Shown piece after piece: positions 53,084 through 62,246 of a DNA stretch of 64,000 nucleotides. A program made the translations under genes and the position numbers. The notes under the pieces are model-generated. The model did not search any database. It saw only the letters and a program-made list of their open reading frames with translations, and was not told where the DNA came from. Source of the DNA: Paenibacillus xylaniclasticus. Its GTDB lineage: Bacteria; Bacillota; Bacilli; Paenibacillales; Paenibacillaceae. Within the stretch, counting starts at the first letter, position 1; the number at the start of each line of letters is the position of its first letter. The stretch covers positions 52,662 to 116,661 of the forward strand of contig NZ_BIML01000017.1 of the NCBI RefSeq assembly GCF_004001065.1. Direction: 5' to 3'.

Positions 53084-53407
53084 TACCGGCCTCCTAGCGT
53101 GTGAACCTTTATCTTTTCTACATGTAGCGACAGGTTCCGGGAGCAGAAACCAAAAGCAACAGAGTCGAGATTCATTATGTCCTGTACCTCTATCATTACG
53201 GTCCTGCCGGTAATGAAGTTTCAAGATACCACGAGCGACGCAAGTAAGCACAAGCTTCGGAGAAAGGTTCTCCGAAGCTCTTTATTATACAAAAATCGCC
53301 ATATGTCTACCATGATTTAATATAATGTTGTATTATAATGTTATTTATTGTCTTAGTACCACAAAATCTATAAATTTCAAAATATTAACTAAAGGAAGGT
53401 GTATGAG
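53084..53407. other. Intergenic region between DedA and a lipoprotein gene
   Basis: A 324-bp gap. It contains the DedA ribosome site, a minus-strand hairpin CATTACCGG/CCGTAATG about 110 bases upstream of DedA, the plus-strand terminator-like hairpin at 53253-53287, and the promoter and ribosome site of the transglutaminase lipoprotein gene. Confidence 0.5.
53253..53287 (+). terminator. Plus-strand terminator with no visible plus-strand gene before it
   Basis: AGCTTCGGAGAA-AGG-TTCTCCGAAGCT, a perfect 12-bp stem followed by CTTTATTATA. The nearest plus-strand gene upstream ended 850 bp earlier with its own hairpin, so it ends an unknown transcript or lies in the DedA leader. Confidence 0.6.
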
Positions 53408-55747
53408 TTGAACAAGGTAATAACCTTACTTCTGCTAGCAAGCTTGCTGCTTGTAGCTTGCACAGACGGAGATAAACCAGAAGTAAAGCAAGTTCAAGCT
53501 CCCTCGGACAAGGTGATTCAAACCAACACTACCGGAGGAACGGTTCTTGACCTTAAGAAAAAATACGGCTCCGATCAGGACAAGTCCATCATGCCGATGT
53601 ACAATGTTCCCCGTGATAAAGTGTTCGAATTCAAATTCAACAGCGACATTTCGGGCGAGAAGGACGTTATCACCGTCCACACCGATATTAAAGCGGAAGA
53701 AGCGAGTCGCATCTCAAGCTTTATCTCTCCCAAAGACTATGGTGAGAATAAGAGTACGCTCGAAATCAAGCCAATGATGCCTGTGCTTGCCTCCCCCGAT
53801 CATCTGAACCAATATGAGGGCTGGGGTAATGCGCCGATCTACTACATTCGGATCAACTACGATATGGATGCGACAACGCCTACCAAGCTCGATAAGCCGA
53901 TTATCATTCCATTCACCGTCAAGTCTGATGTAGAAGTGCCCAACCTGAAGGCGACCGTCAGCCAAGATGGCCGTTTGAAATTGACGTGGAACGCAGTACA
54001 AGGCGCTACTGAGTACAAAATTTATCAACGCCGCAAAATCGTACTGCTCGATACAAAGAATCTTCCGGTAACAGGGGCCGAAGAAGGATATAGCGGACTT
54101 GGACCGAGCCTCGAGGCCACGGTGAAGGGAACCGAGTTCGACGATTTTCTCCATGACGGCAAAGGCGGCCTCCTTCAGGTTGAAGATCTAATCTCAGCAC
54201 AGAACAGGGGCGTCAATGGGGAGTATTATGTTACAGCAGTCAAGGATGGCAAGGAATCCATCTTAAGCAATGCCGTCAGTACGGTCACGCTCTCTTCCCA
54301 GCTGCCGCACGAGCTTAAAGAAACAAACAATATTTTCTTCAAATTATTCGACAGCACTTCTTCTTTGCCATTGAGCGTTGACGTGACCTTCATTGATGGT
54401 TCCGTTGCTCCGAGAGACGTCATCTACGATACGAATGTAACCATTGCAGAATTCGGAGAAACTAATCTTCCTTTTGCAATTAAAGGTACGGCAATGAAAG
54501 GCACGGTCAAGGTCAAGAATCTAACAGATGCCGATCTTCAGGCACTTGCCAAAGCACAGTCGCAAGAAAGCTCTACCGGGTTGGTTGCGCCTGAGAATAC
54601 AACCCCCTATGTACCGAGCCCGGATGTACCGACAATTATTGAGGCTCCATCTTCCAGCAACGAGCAGGAGCAGAGCATTGAAGAAGCCCAGAAGGAAAAT
54701 ACGAAGAAGAAGGTCGACGAGGGTAACCAGCAGCCGCTGCCTACTCCTGAAGTAATTGAGGACGTCAAGATTAATGCCAATACGGCGCTTGAAGAATATT
54801 TGGCCGTGAACTTGATTGATGCTCAAAACAGCGTCTCGCTGAAGGCCTTTCCAGAAGCTCAAAACTTCGAGACTCTCTCCGATGTCCTGCAGGAGGTTGT
54901 CTATCAGAACCCCCTTATTCTCGGGCTGCGGGGATGGGAATATAATTACGGCACCTTGAAGCTTACGTTGAAATACGAAGAATCCGCGGACAGCATCAAG
55001 AAGAAGCAGCAGGAAATTGTTACGGAGGCAGGAAAAATTATTGCCGACACGATTAAGCCGGAGATGTCCGATGAAGAGAAATACAAGGCGATCTACGATT
55101 ATTTGAACGACAACTCGAGGTATGATGAAGCTGCACTCGAGAATGCAGAAGCTAACGACTTTAAGAAAGTCGATGCCGAATTTAATGACTCGTTCACGAC
55201 TTACGGCATTATGGTTAAGAAGGTCGGCGTGTGCGCCTCCTATGCATCCGTATACAAAATGCTAAGCGATCTCGCAGGACTGGAGTCAATCGTCGTGACC
55301 GGCGATATGGATGGTGTTCCGCATGCATGGAACAAGGTAAAGCTCGCTAACGGCTGGGTCAATGTCGACTCTACGAACAACGAAACGAACAGCGGCATTC
55401 CTTATCTTCTCTTCAACTCCAGCGATGAGACGGCACAATCGTTGGGCTTCACATTGTCGAATGAATTCTGGGCGGACGATCAAATTTCGGATTTTGAAGC
55501 TGTAGACGGCTCCAAGGATTATTATGTGGTGAATGGTCTGGAATCTAAATCATCATCCGAACTCGGCACTTTGCTATCGAAGCAAGTCGATGCAGGCAAT
55601 ACCTACATCGTTATACGTCTGGCTGCTAGGATCGATCAGGATGAACTATTGGACGAGATAAAGAACATACTCATTAAACTGCCAGAGGAACAGCAAGACA
55701 AAGCTTGGATGGGCAGTTTAAGCAATTACGTAATCATCGGGTTATAA
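53408..55747 (+). CDS. Large lipoprotein with transglutaminase-like domain
   Basis: The product has about 779 residues. TTG 53408, eight bases after GGAAGG, starts a lipoprotein signal NKVITLLLLASLLLVAC with lipobox LVAC. A beta-rich N-terminal half includes a fibronectin-like segment (LKATVSQDGRLKLTWNAVQG). A proline/glutamate-rich linker lies at about 390-450. A transglutaminase-like domain (about 560-690) has the triad: Cys in KVGVCASYASVYKML, His in GVPHAWNKVK, Asp in WVNVDSTNN. Such domains process or cross-link proteins at the wall, or act as peptidases. GTG 53399 lies too close to the ribosome site. Confidence 0.85.
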   Translation: MNKVITLLLLASLLLVACTDGDKPEVKQVQAPSDKVIQTNTTGGTVLDLKKKYGSDQDKSIMPMYNVPRDKVFEFKFNSDISGEKDVITVHTDIKAEEASRISSFISPKDYGENKSTLEIKPMMPVLASPDHLNQYEGWGNAPIYYIRINYDMDATTPTKLDKPIIIPFTVKSDVEVPNLKATVSQDGRLKLTWNAVQGATEYKIYQRRKIVLLDTKNLPVTGAEEGYSGLGPSLEATVKGTEFDDFLHDGKGGLLQVEDLISAQNRGVNGEYYVTAVKDGKESILSNAVSTVTLSSQLPHELKETNNIFFKLFDSTSSLPLSVDVTFIDGSVAPRDVIYDTNVTIAEFGETNLPFAIKGTAMKGTVKVKNLTDADLQALAKAQSQESSTGLVAPENTTPYVPSPDVPTIIEAPSSSNEQEQSIEEAQKENTKKKVDEGNQQPLPTPEVIEDVKINANTALEEYLAVNLIDAQNSVSLKAFPEAQNFETLSDVLQEVVYQNPLILGLRGWEYNYGTLKLTLKYEESADSIKKKQQEIVTEAGKIIADTIKPEMSDEEKYKAIYDYLNDNSRYDEAALENAEANDFKKVDAEFNDSFTTYGIMVKKVGVCASYASVYKMLSDLAGLESIVVTGDMDGVPHAWNKVKLANGWVNVDSTNNETNSGIPYLLFNSSDETAQSLGFTLSNEFWADDQISDFEAVDGSKDYYVVNGLESKSSSELGTLLSKQVDAGNTYIVIRLAARIDQDELLDEIKNILIKLPEEQQDKAWMGSLSNYVIIGL

Positions 55748-55753
55748 TTGTAG

Positions 55754-55790
55754 AAAGCTGCAGCGGGTCGAGATGACCTGCTGCAGCTTT
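55754..55790. terminator. Bidirectional terminator
   Basis: AAAGCTGCAGCGGGTC and GACCTGCTGCAGCTTT form a long near-perfect stem followed by GCTTTAC. It lies between convergent genes. Confidence 0.8.
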
Positions 55791-55803
55791 GCTTTACAGA
55801 CGT

Positions 55804-56703
55804 TTAGTGATGCACCGAAGCTTCAGCGAACAGCTCTCGTGTGAACCGAATCCACTCCCGCGTCGCCATGGACAGATACCCTTCCTTGCGCCACGCCATT
55901 GCCAACCGCCAAGGGATGACAGGCTGCACAAGCGGAATGGCCCGCACTAACTCCGGGTGAAGCCGCCGACACATCGCGTCGGGCAGCATAGCGACCCCGA
56001 GCCCGGCGCCGGCCAGCTCCCCAATAAAATCCCATTGAGAGCTCTCATATAAGATGTGAGGCTCGAAGCCCTCCTTTCGGCATTCGCCGATAATCCGATC
56101 ATGCAGCGCGAAATCATCGTTGAACAGAATGAATGACTCGCCCGCCAGCTCCGCCAGCTCAATTCGCTCCCTGTCTGCCAGCGGATGCGAGGGCGCAACG
56201 AGCACATTCATCCGATCGTCTACGATCGGATACGTCTCGAACGCTTCTGGATCAACAGGAAGCAATACTACGCCCGCTTCCAACGAGCCGTCAGCGATAC
56301 TCTCTTCTATCTTCTTCGCCCCTTCTTCCACAAGCTGAATGGCAATGCCGGGGTACCTATCCCGGAACCGCTTAATGATCGGCGGGAAGAACCGCGCCCC
56401 TGCCATAGGCGGCAGCCCGATCCGAACGGTTCCCTTGTTCAAGTAAGTGAGCTCGCCAAGCTCAGTAACGAGCCCGTCGAACAGCTGAAGAATGGGACCG
56501 GCGTGACGGTAGATCGTCTCGCCGGCATCTGTCAGCCTCACCTGCTTACCCTCCCTGACGAACAGTTCAACGTTAAGTTCCTCCTCCAGCGACCGTACAA
56601 TTTTACTGACCGATGGCTGCGTCAAGTGCAGCACTTCGGCAGCTTTCGTAAAGCTGCGATGGCGCACAATTTCCGTTATACATTGCAAATGGCGGATATC
56701 CAT
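55804..56703 (-). CDS. LysR-type regulator, CidR-like
   Basis: About 299 residues. N-terminal helix-turn-helix FTKAAEVLHLTQPSVSKIVRSLE and a C-terminal effector domain (GTVRIGLPPMAGARFFPP) are typical of LysR regulators. It is divergent from a CidA/CidB-type pair, the arrangement seen for CidR in staphylococci and bacilli, so it probably activates them in response to acetate or overflow metabolism. MDIRHLQ at 56703 matches the family start though the AAGGGG site lies far; ATG 56733 is an alternative. Confidence 0.85.
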   Translation of the reverse strand: MDIRHLQCITEIVRHRSFTKAAEVLHLTQPSVSKIVRSLEEELNVELFVREGKQVRLTDAGETIYRHAGPILQLFDGLVTELGELTYLNKGTVRIGLPPMAGARFFPPIIKRFRDRYPGIAIQLVEEGAKKIEESIADGSLEAGVVLLPVDPEAFETYPIVDDRMNVLVAPSHPLADRERIELAELAGESFILFNDDFALHDRIIGECRKEGFEPHILYESSQWDFIGELAGAGLGVAMLPDAMCRRLHPELVRAIPLVQPVIPWRLAMAWRKEGYLSMATREWIRFTRELFAEASVHH

Positions 56704-56865
56704 AGATTTATAATGCCAGCCCCTTATAATCATTCCATATTGGAATGTAAATAATTCAATATATTCATTTTACGCATGATTGGGCTAGGCGTATACTTTC
56801 CTTCATACGAACTAGCGGCAACGAATGCCGTTTAATAAGACCCTGATATGAAGGAGTAGGGACAG

Positions 56866-57249
56866 ATGGCTCGCAAATGGCTTCGAATTATGATTCAGAT
56901 TGCGTTCTTCATCGCGCTCGCCCAGTTGTCTGACGCGCTGGTTGATTGGCTGCGGCTCCCGGTACCTGGTACTATCGCCGGCATCTTTATTCTATTCGTG
57001 CTGCTGAAGCTGAAGATCATCAAGCTGCAGTGGATTAGTCAAGGTGCGGATTGGCTGCTCGCAGAGATGCTGCTGTTCTTTATACCAGCAGCGGTCGGCG
57101 TAATGAAATACACAGACTTAGTCGTTCATAGCGGGCTTCGCATGGCGATTGTCATCATAAGCAGCACCATTGTGGTCATGGTATGCGCTGGATGGATTGG
57201 AGAGAAGGTTGCAGCGCGGCAGAAGCAAGGGAGGAACGCAGCATGCTAA
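56866..57249 (+). CDS. cidA: CidA/LrgA-family holin-like protein
   Basis: The protein has 127 residues and four predicted membrane helices. LPVPGTIAGIFILFVLLKLK and FFIPAAVGVMKY are the conserved segments of CidA/LrgA. These holin-like proteins take part in murein hydrolase control and in pyruvate or glycolate handling. GAAGGAG precedes the ATG. Its last codons overlap the CidB start by seven bases. Confidence 0.88.
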   Translation: MARKWLRIMIQIAFFIALAQLSDALVDWLRLPVPGTIAGIFILFVLLKLKIIKLQWISQGADWLLAEMLLFFIPAAVGVMKYTDLVVHSGLRMAIVIISSTIVVMVCAGWIGEKVAARQKQGRNAAC

Positions 57250-57920
57250 GCGGCGTCTGCTGGCTTATATTTACGTATATTGTATATCGCGGGGTCAAAG
57301 GATTATACCGAGCTTATCCGAAAATTTATTTGACTCCGCTGCTCGTCACCCCTGCTATCGTCATTACCGTGCTTGAGTTATCGGACGTCAAATTCGACGA
57401 ATACGATCAAGGGGCACATCTGCTAAGCGATATGGTCGAACCGGCTACAATTGCGCTCGCCGTGACGTTGTATCGACACCTCGACGCGCTGAAACGGAAC
57501 GCCCTTGCGATTCTCGCTGGCGCAGGCACCGGAGCGATTGCCGCCATCATCTCTTCCGCTGGACTTGCCTGGCTGCTTGGATTAAAGCCAGAGCTCGTCA
57601 ATAGTCTTGCGCCGCGCTCCGCGACGACGCCTATCGCAATCGCCGTATCTGGCACGACCGGCGGTGTACTCACGATTACCGCCGTCGCTACTCTAATTAC
57701 AGGCGTACTCGGCCTCATCATCGGACCGCTTATCGTCCGCTGGTTCCGTATCGAGAACCCTGTAGGGCGGGGCATTCTGTTCGGGACAGGCTCCCACGCT
57801 GCCGGCATTACCAAGGCGCTGGAATACGACGCCATGACCGGCTCGGTCGCAGCCGTTGCGATGATCTTTACCGCCTTTATTACTCTTCTCGCAACCCCTT
57901 GGCTGCTCTCGCTTATCTAG
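57243..57920 (+). CDS. cidB: CidB/LrgB-family membrane protein
   Basis: The protein has 225 residues and about seven hydrophobic segments. Family parts include PATIALAVTLYRHLDALKRN, RSATTPIAIAVSGTTGGVLT and GTGSHAAGITKALEYD. ATG 57243 follows GGGAGGAA and overlaps the end of cidA, so both are co-translated; longer frames start inside cidA. A perfect 11-bp hairpin (57905-57931) spans the stop codon. Confidence 0.9.
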   Translation: MLSGVCWLIFTYIVYRGVKGLYRAYPKIYLTPLLVTPAIVITVLELSDVKFDEYDQGAHLLSDMVEPATIALAVTLYRHLDALKRNALAILAGAGTGAIAAIISSAGLAWLLGLKPELVNSLAPRSATTPIAIAVSGTTGGVLTITAVATLITGVLGLIIGPLIVRWFRIENPVGRGILFGTGSHAAGITKALEYDAMTGSVAAVAMIFTAFITLLATPWLLSLI

Positions 57921-57931
57921 TAAGCGAGAGC
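57905..57931 (+). terminator. Hairpin spanning the cidB stop codon
   Basis: GCTCTCGCTTA-TCTAG-TAAGCGAGAGC, with the TAG stop in the loop. No T-run follows; it may protect the mRNA 3' end. Confidence 0.5.
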
Positions 57932-57951
57932 AAAGTACCCTTTCATTGTAC

Positions 57952-58662
57952 CTAAATAACCGACATTTCCTTCTTCAGATCATCGATTGTGTCAATGTGA
58001 TGTAGCTGTTCGTATTCAATGCTTAGCAGCTTCGTTGTTCCTGCTGCGTTAGCGCCGTTGCTCGCTTCCTTACACGCTGCGAACAGCTCTATTCTCCGCT
58101 CGTACTGCTCTAAGTCCTGAATCATAAGCAATAGCTCTTGCAGGAGCGTTTCGGAGAAATCCGCAGTTGTTAGATGGATATTTAATATATAAGAAAGAAC
58201 CGGTTCTTCAGGAATAAAAATTCCGCGTTCGTCTGCGATGCTGCTTACCCCTTCTTCTAGAGAAGCCGTATAATATGGTATATCAAGGTCGATTTGATCG
58301 ATGTCGCTTAATTCGTACAACGTCGGATACCGTTCCTTCAGCTCGTCCTCAACCTGGCTTTTCCAGTAGACCATGCCGTAGTTATCCTCCAGATCGCCAT
58401 AAGACGCCGATTGTTCGACGAATATCCTCTTCTGCTTGCTGACATCCATGACATCGTAAACCTCGGCCCTATACTGATTGAACTTAGGAATATAAGAGCT
58501 CCCTCTTACCGATACGTCCATATTGTACTTTTCTTTCATATAGGTTGCCGCCTCTTGTCTCAATTCAGCATGCTTCCAAGGGTATCCGTATATGCCTGTA
58601 AAAATATACCCAATGCCAAGCAGCATTAACAGCCCGACAACCGAAATAATCAGCCATTTCAT
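57952..58662 (-). CDS. Hypothetical protein with one N-terminal membrane helix
   Basis: The protein has 236 residues. The N-terminal helix (MKWLIISVVGLLMLLGIGYI) anchors an acidic alpha/beta domain with EAATYMKEKYNMDVSVRGSS, a pattern seen in Bacillus YfjL-like proteins where a short strand-helix unit follows the anchor. No catalytic motif is evident. ATG 58662 with AGGGTG six bases upstream is preferred to 58671. Family placement is tentative. Confidence 0.65.
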   Translation of the reverse strand: MKWLIISVVGLLMLLGIGYIFTGIYGYPWKHAELRQEAATYMKEKYNMDVSVRGSSYIPKFNQYRAEVYDVMDVSKQKRIFVEQSASYGDLEDNYGMVYWKSQVEDELKERYPTLYELSDIDQIDLDIPYYTASLEEGVSSIADERGIFIPEEPVLSYILNIHLTTADFSETLLQELLLMIQDLEQYERRIELFAACKEASNGANAAGTTKLLSIEYEQLHHIDTIDDLKKEMSVI

Positions 58663-58717
58663 GATCATCACCCTATTTCATACTACCAGCAGCTGGGGTA
58701 TTCGCCAATCTATTATA

Positions 58718-59947
58718 TTATCCTCCTTGTAGCAGCCGTCCTATAATCTGTTCGAGTTGCTCCGGCTCAAGCGCATGATTATACACGCCCAGGAATGCCT
58801 TTGTCGCTTCGGGATGAGTAGCGATTAACCGATTAACTGCCATCTGCTCCGGCGTGAACGGAACGTTCTTCGTAATCTGGCACGCCATATGATAACGGGG
58901 CAGCATTGCCGCTTCCGTCATACTCGCATATTTGTGTGCCATTTCCCCCCAATGCGTATCCCAGCGCTCGTGCCCGGATAAGATGCCAGTTAAGATACGC
59001 GCTCCTTGCAATGCGTCATGCATGCCCTGCCCGACAGCAGGGTCCTTGAAGGATAACGCGTCTCCGACGAGTGCCCACCCTTCTCCCATTCCTTGATACC
59101 AATCGTTGTCATATCCTCTCATTCCGCGTATTCTGCCAACAAGAGCAGATTTGCGCAGTCGCTCCGGCAATGGCGAGTCTGTAAAGCTGATGTCGATTAA
59201 CTCTCGCATAGCGACTTCCGAAGATTGAGCGAACCGACTGCTCCATTCCTGATCATCTAGCGGAAACATCGCGCCGATAACGTACAAATGATCGCTCGTT
59301 GGAAACGCGATGACCAATTTATCCTTAATTTTATACATCTCCACATGGATGGCTCCATCCTGCTCGTAGCCTGAGAAATAGCCAACATAGGACGCATAAT
59401 CGGTTGGAACCGTCCTCAGGCGCATGCTGTTCACTCGGCTTCGTATAGTTGAATTGCGGCCATCGGCGCCGACCACAAGCTTGGCTATGAACCGCTCCAC
59501 CGCCCCGCTGCGGTGGACACCCGCAATTCCGGTAATCGTGTTTCCCTCCCGAATGACATCCGTTACGCGAAAGCCTTCGATTGCGGTGACGCGGCTCTGC
59601 GCCGCCGCATGCTCAAACAAAGCCTGATCCAAATAGATCCGTCGAATACACAAGCACTCGGTTTCCTGGTGCACCGCGGGAAACTCGCCGTCGATGACAG
59701 CGTCTTCAAGCTGGACGACCGCCCTTCGGTACAACGGCGTGCCGGTCGCCAGCAGCCGGTCCAGCACCCCCATCTGCCGCAAAATCGCTACAGAATTGTT
59801 GAAGAAATTATGGGTTGATAATGTATCGCTCGGGAATTCGCCTTTATCAACCAGCAGCACTTCATAGCCCGCTTGTGACAGCTCGTAAGCAAGCGTTGCG
59901 CCAGCAACCCGGGCGCCGACAATGATGACATCATAGTGATGGTTCAT
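58718..59947 (-). CDS. FAD-dependent oxidoreductase (geranylgeranyl-reductase/PHBH-like)
   Basis: The protein has 409 residues. The FAD-binding start DVIIVGARVAGATLAYELSQ has the GxRxAG variant common in this group. VVGADGRNSTIR is the DG motif and GDALSFKDPAVGQGMHDAL the second FAD-phosphate motif of the aromatic hydroxylase fold. It likely hydroxylates, reduces or halogenates a small substrate; which one is unknown. ATG 59947 has GGGAGG ten bases upstream. It is a single gene. Confidence 0.85.
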   Translation of the reverse strand: MNHHYDVIIVGARVAGATLAYELSQAGYEVLLVDKGEFPSDTLSTHNFFNNSVAILRQMGVLDRLLATGTPLYRRAVVQLEDAVIDGEFPAVHQETECLCIRRIYLDQALFEHAAAQSRVTAIEGFRVTDVIREGNTITGIAGVHRSGAVERFIAKLVVGADGRNSTIRSRVNSMRLRTVPTDYASYVGYFSGYEQDGAIHVEMYKIKDKLVIAFPTSDHLYVIGAMFPLDDQEWSSRFAQSSEVAMRELIDISFTDSPLPERLRKSALVGRIRGMRGYDNDWYQGMGEGWALVGDALSFKDPAVGQGMHDALQGARILTGILSGHERWDTHWGEMAHKYASMTEAAMLPRYHMACQITKNVPFTPEQMAVNRLIATHPEATKAFLGVYNHALEPEQLEQIIGRLLQGG

Positions 59948-60175
59948 TCCATCCATTCCTCCCGTTTGATGTTGGCCGATTACCGGCTCTTCCGACAAGC
60001 TTATTAAGCCAAGTGATATCCTATGCCCGCTTTCACATGACCTAGTCTCTAGTCCATAGATTTGGGAATGAATATCGTCCTGACATTCTAGTATAATTTA
60101 GAGTAATCCTGTATCTTTATTACTAGAATAGCTTCTCAGCATTATTAAGGTCTGCTTGATGAAAGGATGAACACC

Positions 60176-61948
60176 ATGCTCAGACTGCTCAGTCGAAGCA
60201 TCCGCGACTTCCGTGCCGCTTATCCCCAGCTTCTGCTGTTCGAATATTTATTTATGCTGCTTACCAGCGTCATCATTATTCCGATTATGACGTTCATCTT
60301 CAACCGCGTTCTGACCGTTATCGGTTCCGGATCATTAATGAACGATGATGTCGTTCAGCTCGGCTCGAGCTGGCAGGGCATGCTCGGACTAACCCTAATT
60401 GGGATGGTTGCTTCCTTCACGGTATTCATTGAGCTGTGCGTACTGATCATTCTCGTGCAGCAGCGATATTTCGGCAATCGAATAGCCATCGTGGATGCGC
60501 TGCTAACTGCGCTCCGCCAGACTCCTCGACTGATGGGATTCGGTGCAGTACAGCTGCTCGTGATGCTGCTTGTGCTGATTCCGTTCGTCGATTCACCGAT
60601 GTCGAAATCGTTCTATGCGCTGTTCAACGTGCCGCTCTTTCTAGAGCGCAACTTCATGCATCCGTCGCTCATTATGTCAATCGTCTATGGCATTCTATTA
60701 GCGGCGGCAGCTTACTTGGTGCTTAGATGGATCTTCGTCCTGCATTACATCGTCTTGGAGGGCAAACCAATCGGCGCGGCCATTCGGAGCAGTCTCGATC
60801 TGACGCGCGGTCGGCGCTTGAACGTACTCATGTCCCTGTTCTTCTGCAATGCGGTCATCATCGGTACCGGATTTGCAGTCATTTCGGCGCTGTCGTTCTT
60901 TCCCTACTGGATCAACCACAATATATTGAAAGCGTTCACCGAGCACTATTCCTTAACTCTGACGACCATGCTGACGTACGTCATGACATTGGCGATCATG
61001 CCTCTTAACATCATCATACTAACGCGCTTGTTCTATGTATTCACCCGGGAAAAAGGACGCCATCCGCACGACCGCCTGAAGCTGTATCGCAGCTTCCTCG
61101 GCCGCCTGGAGGACAGCCTCACGGAAATAATGAAACGACTTGCGCGTCGGCGGGTGTTTTTCACCGCATTCGTCGCAATCTATATGGCGTCCACGCTATT
61201 CGTCGGCCTGAAAGCAAGCGGCCATCTAGTCTATGCCAAGTGGAGCGTACTGATTTCGGCTCATCGGGGCGACGTTGAGAATGCTCCCGAGAATTCGCTT
61301 CCGGCTGTTCTACATGCGATCGACAAAGGCATTCAATCCGTGGAGATCGACGTGCAGTTGACCCAAGACGGCGTAGCTGTGCTAAATCATGATGCCACGC
61401 TGCAGCGAATGGCCGGCGTGAACAGCCGGGTATCCGATCTAACCTATGCGCAGGTAAAACAGCTCATTATCGGTCATGAAGAGGATGGGACGCCGGTTGG
61501 CATCGCCTCGTTGGAGGAAATCATGGCTGAGGCCAAAGGACGGATTAAGCTACTGCTCGACTTGAAGCCCTATGGCTCAAGCGAACCTTTAGTCCGAGAG
61601 GTAATTCGGCTCATTCGTGCCTATGAGATGGAGGAAGAAGTATACATTCAGTCGTTCGACAGCGCTATGCTCCGCCAAATCCGCGGGATAGATCCGGATA
61701 TCCGAATCGGCCAGATTATGTATTTCGCCGTCGGCAACCTGTCATCGCTGGATGTGGACTTTTATACCGTCGAGCAAGTCATGGTGACCAAGCAGCTGTT
61801 AAACCAAGCGCACGCCGCCGACCGTGAAGTGTGGGTGTGGACGGTGAACGGGCGGAATAATCTGAAAGAGATGCTGAAGTTCAAAATTGACGGCATCATT
61901 ACAGATACGCCTTCACTAGCGCAATCGATGGTCGAGCTCGATCTGTAA
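60176..61948 (+). CDS. Glycerophosphodiester phosphodiesterase with membrane domain
   Basis: About 590 residues. The first 330 residues carry about seven membrane helices of the GPDPase membrane domain. The C-terminal TIM-barrel domain opens ISAHRGDVENAPENSLPAVL with HRG and the metal-binding Glu of EIDVQLTQDGVAVLNHD, including the second His, and ends WVWTVNGRNNLKEML. It hydrolyses glycerophosphodiesters, possibly lipoteichoic-acid-derived, at the membrane. ATG 60176 has AAAGG nine bases upstream; ATG 60167 abuts it. Confidence 0.88.
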   Translation: MLRLLSRSIRDFRAAYPQLLLFEYLFMLLTSVIIIPIMTFIFNRVLTVIGSGSLMNDDVVQLGSSWQGMLGLTLIGMVASFTVFIELCVLIILVQQRYFGNRIAIVDALLTALRQTPRLMGFGAVQLLVMLLVLIPFVDSPMSKSFYALFNVPLFLERNFMHPSLIMSIVYGILLAAAAYLVLRWIFVLHYIVLEGKPIGAAIRSSLDLTRGRRLNVLMSLFFCNAVIIGTGFAVISALSFFPYWINHNILKAFTEHYSLTLTTMLTYVMTLAIMPLNIIILTRLFYVFTREKGRHPHDRLKLYRSFLGRLEDSLTEIMKRLARRRVFFTAFVAIYMASTLFVGLKASGHLVYAKWSVLISAHRGDVENAPENSLPAVLHAIDKGIQSVEIDVQLTQDGVAVLNHDATLQRMAGVNSRVSDLTYAQVKQLIIGHEEDGTPVGIASLEEIMAEAKGRIKLLLDLKPYGSSEPLVREVIRLIRAYEMEEEVYIQSFDSAMLRQIRGIDPDIRIGQIMYFAVGNLSSLDVDFYTVEQVMVTKQLLNQAHAADREVWVWTVNGRNNLKEMLKFKIDGIITDTPSLAQSMVELDL

Positions 61949-62035
61949 CAAGAGTAATCCATTTTGTCATAACGTTAATAAGGATATCCGTTTGGTGAAA
62001 TACTTCTCATGGATAACGCAGGAGGTGAATAATGA

Positions 62036-62143
62036 ATGAGCACAAAAGCCAAGCCCGAGAAAAGCACCCCGAAGAAAAATCCGGCGCGATCCAACAATCC
62101 GAGCAGGCAAGGAAAGCCTAGCGCTCAGGAGACGACGGAGTAA
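62036..62143 (+). CDS. Very small basic protein, 35 residues
   Basis: AGGAGGTG eight bases before ATG 62036 supports translation. The product begins MSTKAKPEKSTPKKNPARS and is rich in Lys, Pro, Ser, Asn and Gln, with no hydrophobic stretch, so it is probably unfolded. It recalls short spore-associated proteins, but no family can be named. An overlapping frame from ATG 62032 gives a 29-residue product and sits too close to the same ribosome site. A hairpin GGCCATCC/GGATGGCC follows at 62180-62200. Confidence 0.6.
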   Translation: MSTKAKPEKSTPKKNPARSNNPSRQGKPSAQETTE

Positions 62144-62179
62144 AGCTGACGCTCACCATATGTCATGATCCACATAACA

Positions 62180-62200
62180 GGCCATCCTAACCGGATGGCC
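62180..62200. terminator. Hairpin after the small basic protein gene
   Basis: GGCCATCC-TAACC-GGATGGCC, a perfect 8-bp stem. The following CGCTTGTATTCT is only weakly T-rich. Confidence 0.5.
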
Positions 62201-62246
62201 CGCTTGTATTCTGATCAGTTGGCTGCTATCCGCATCCGGCCTTATG

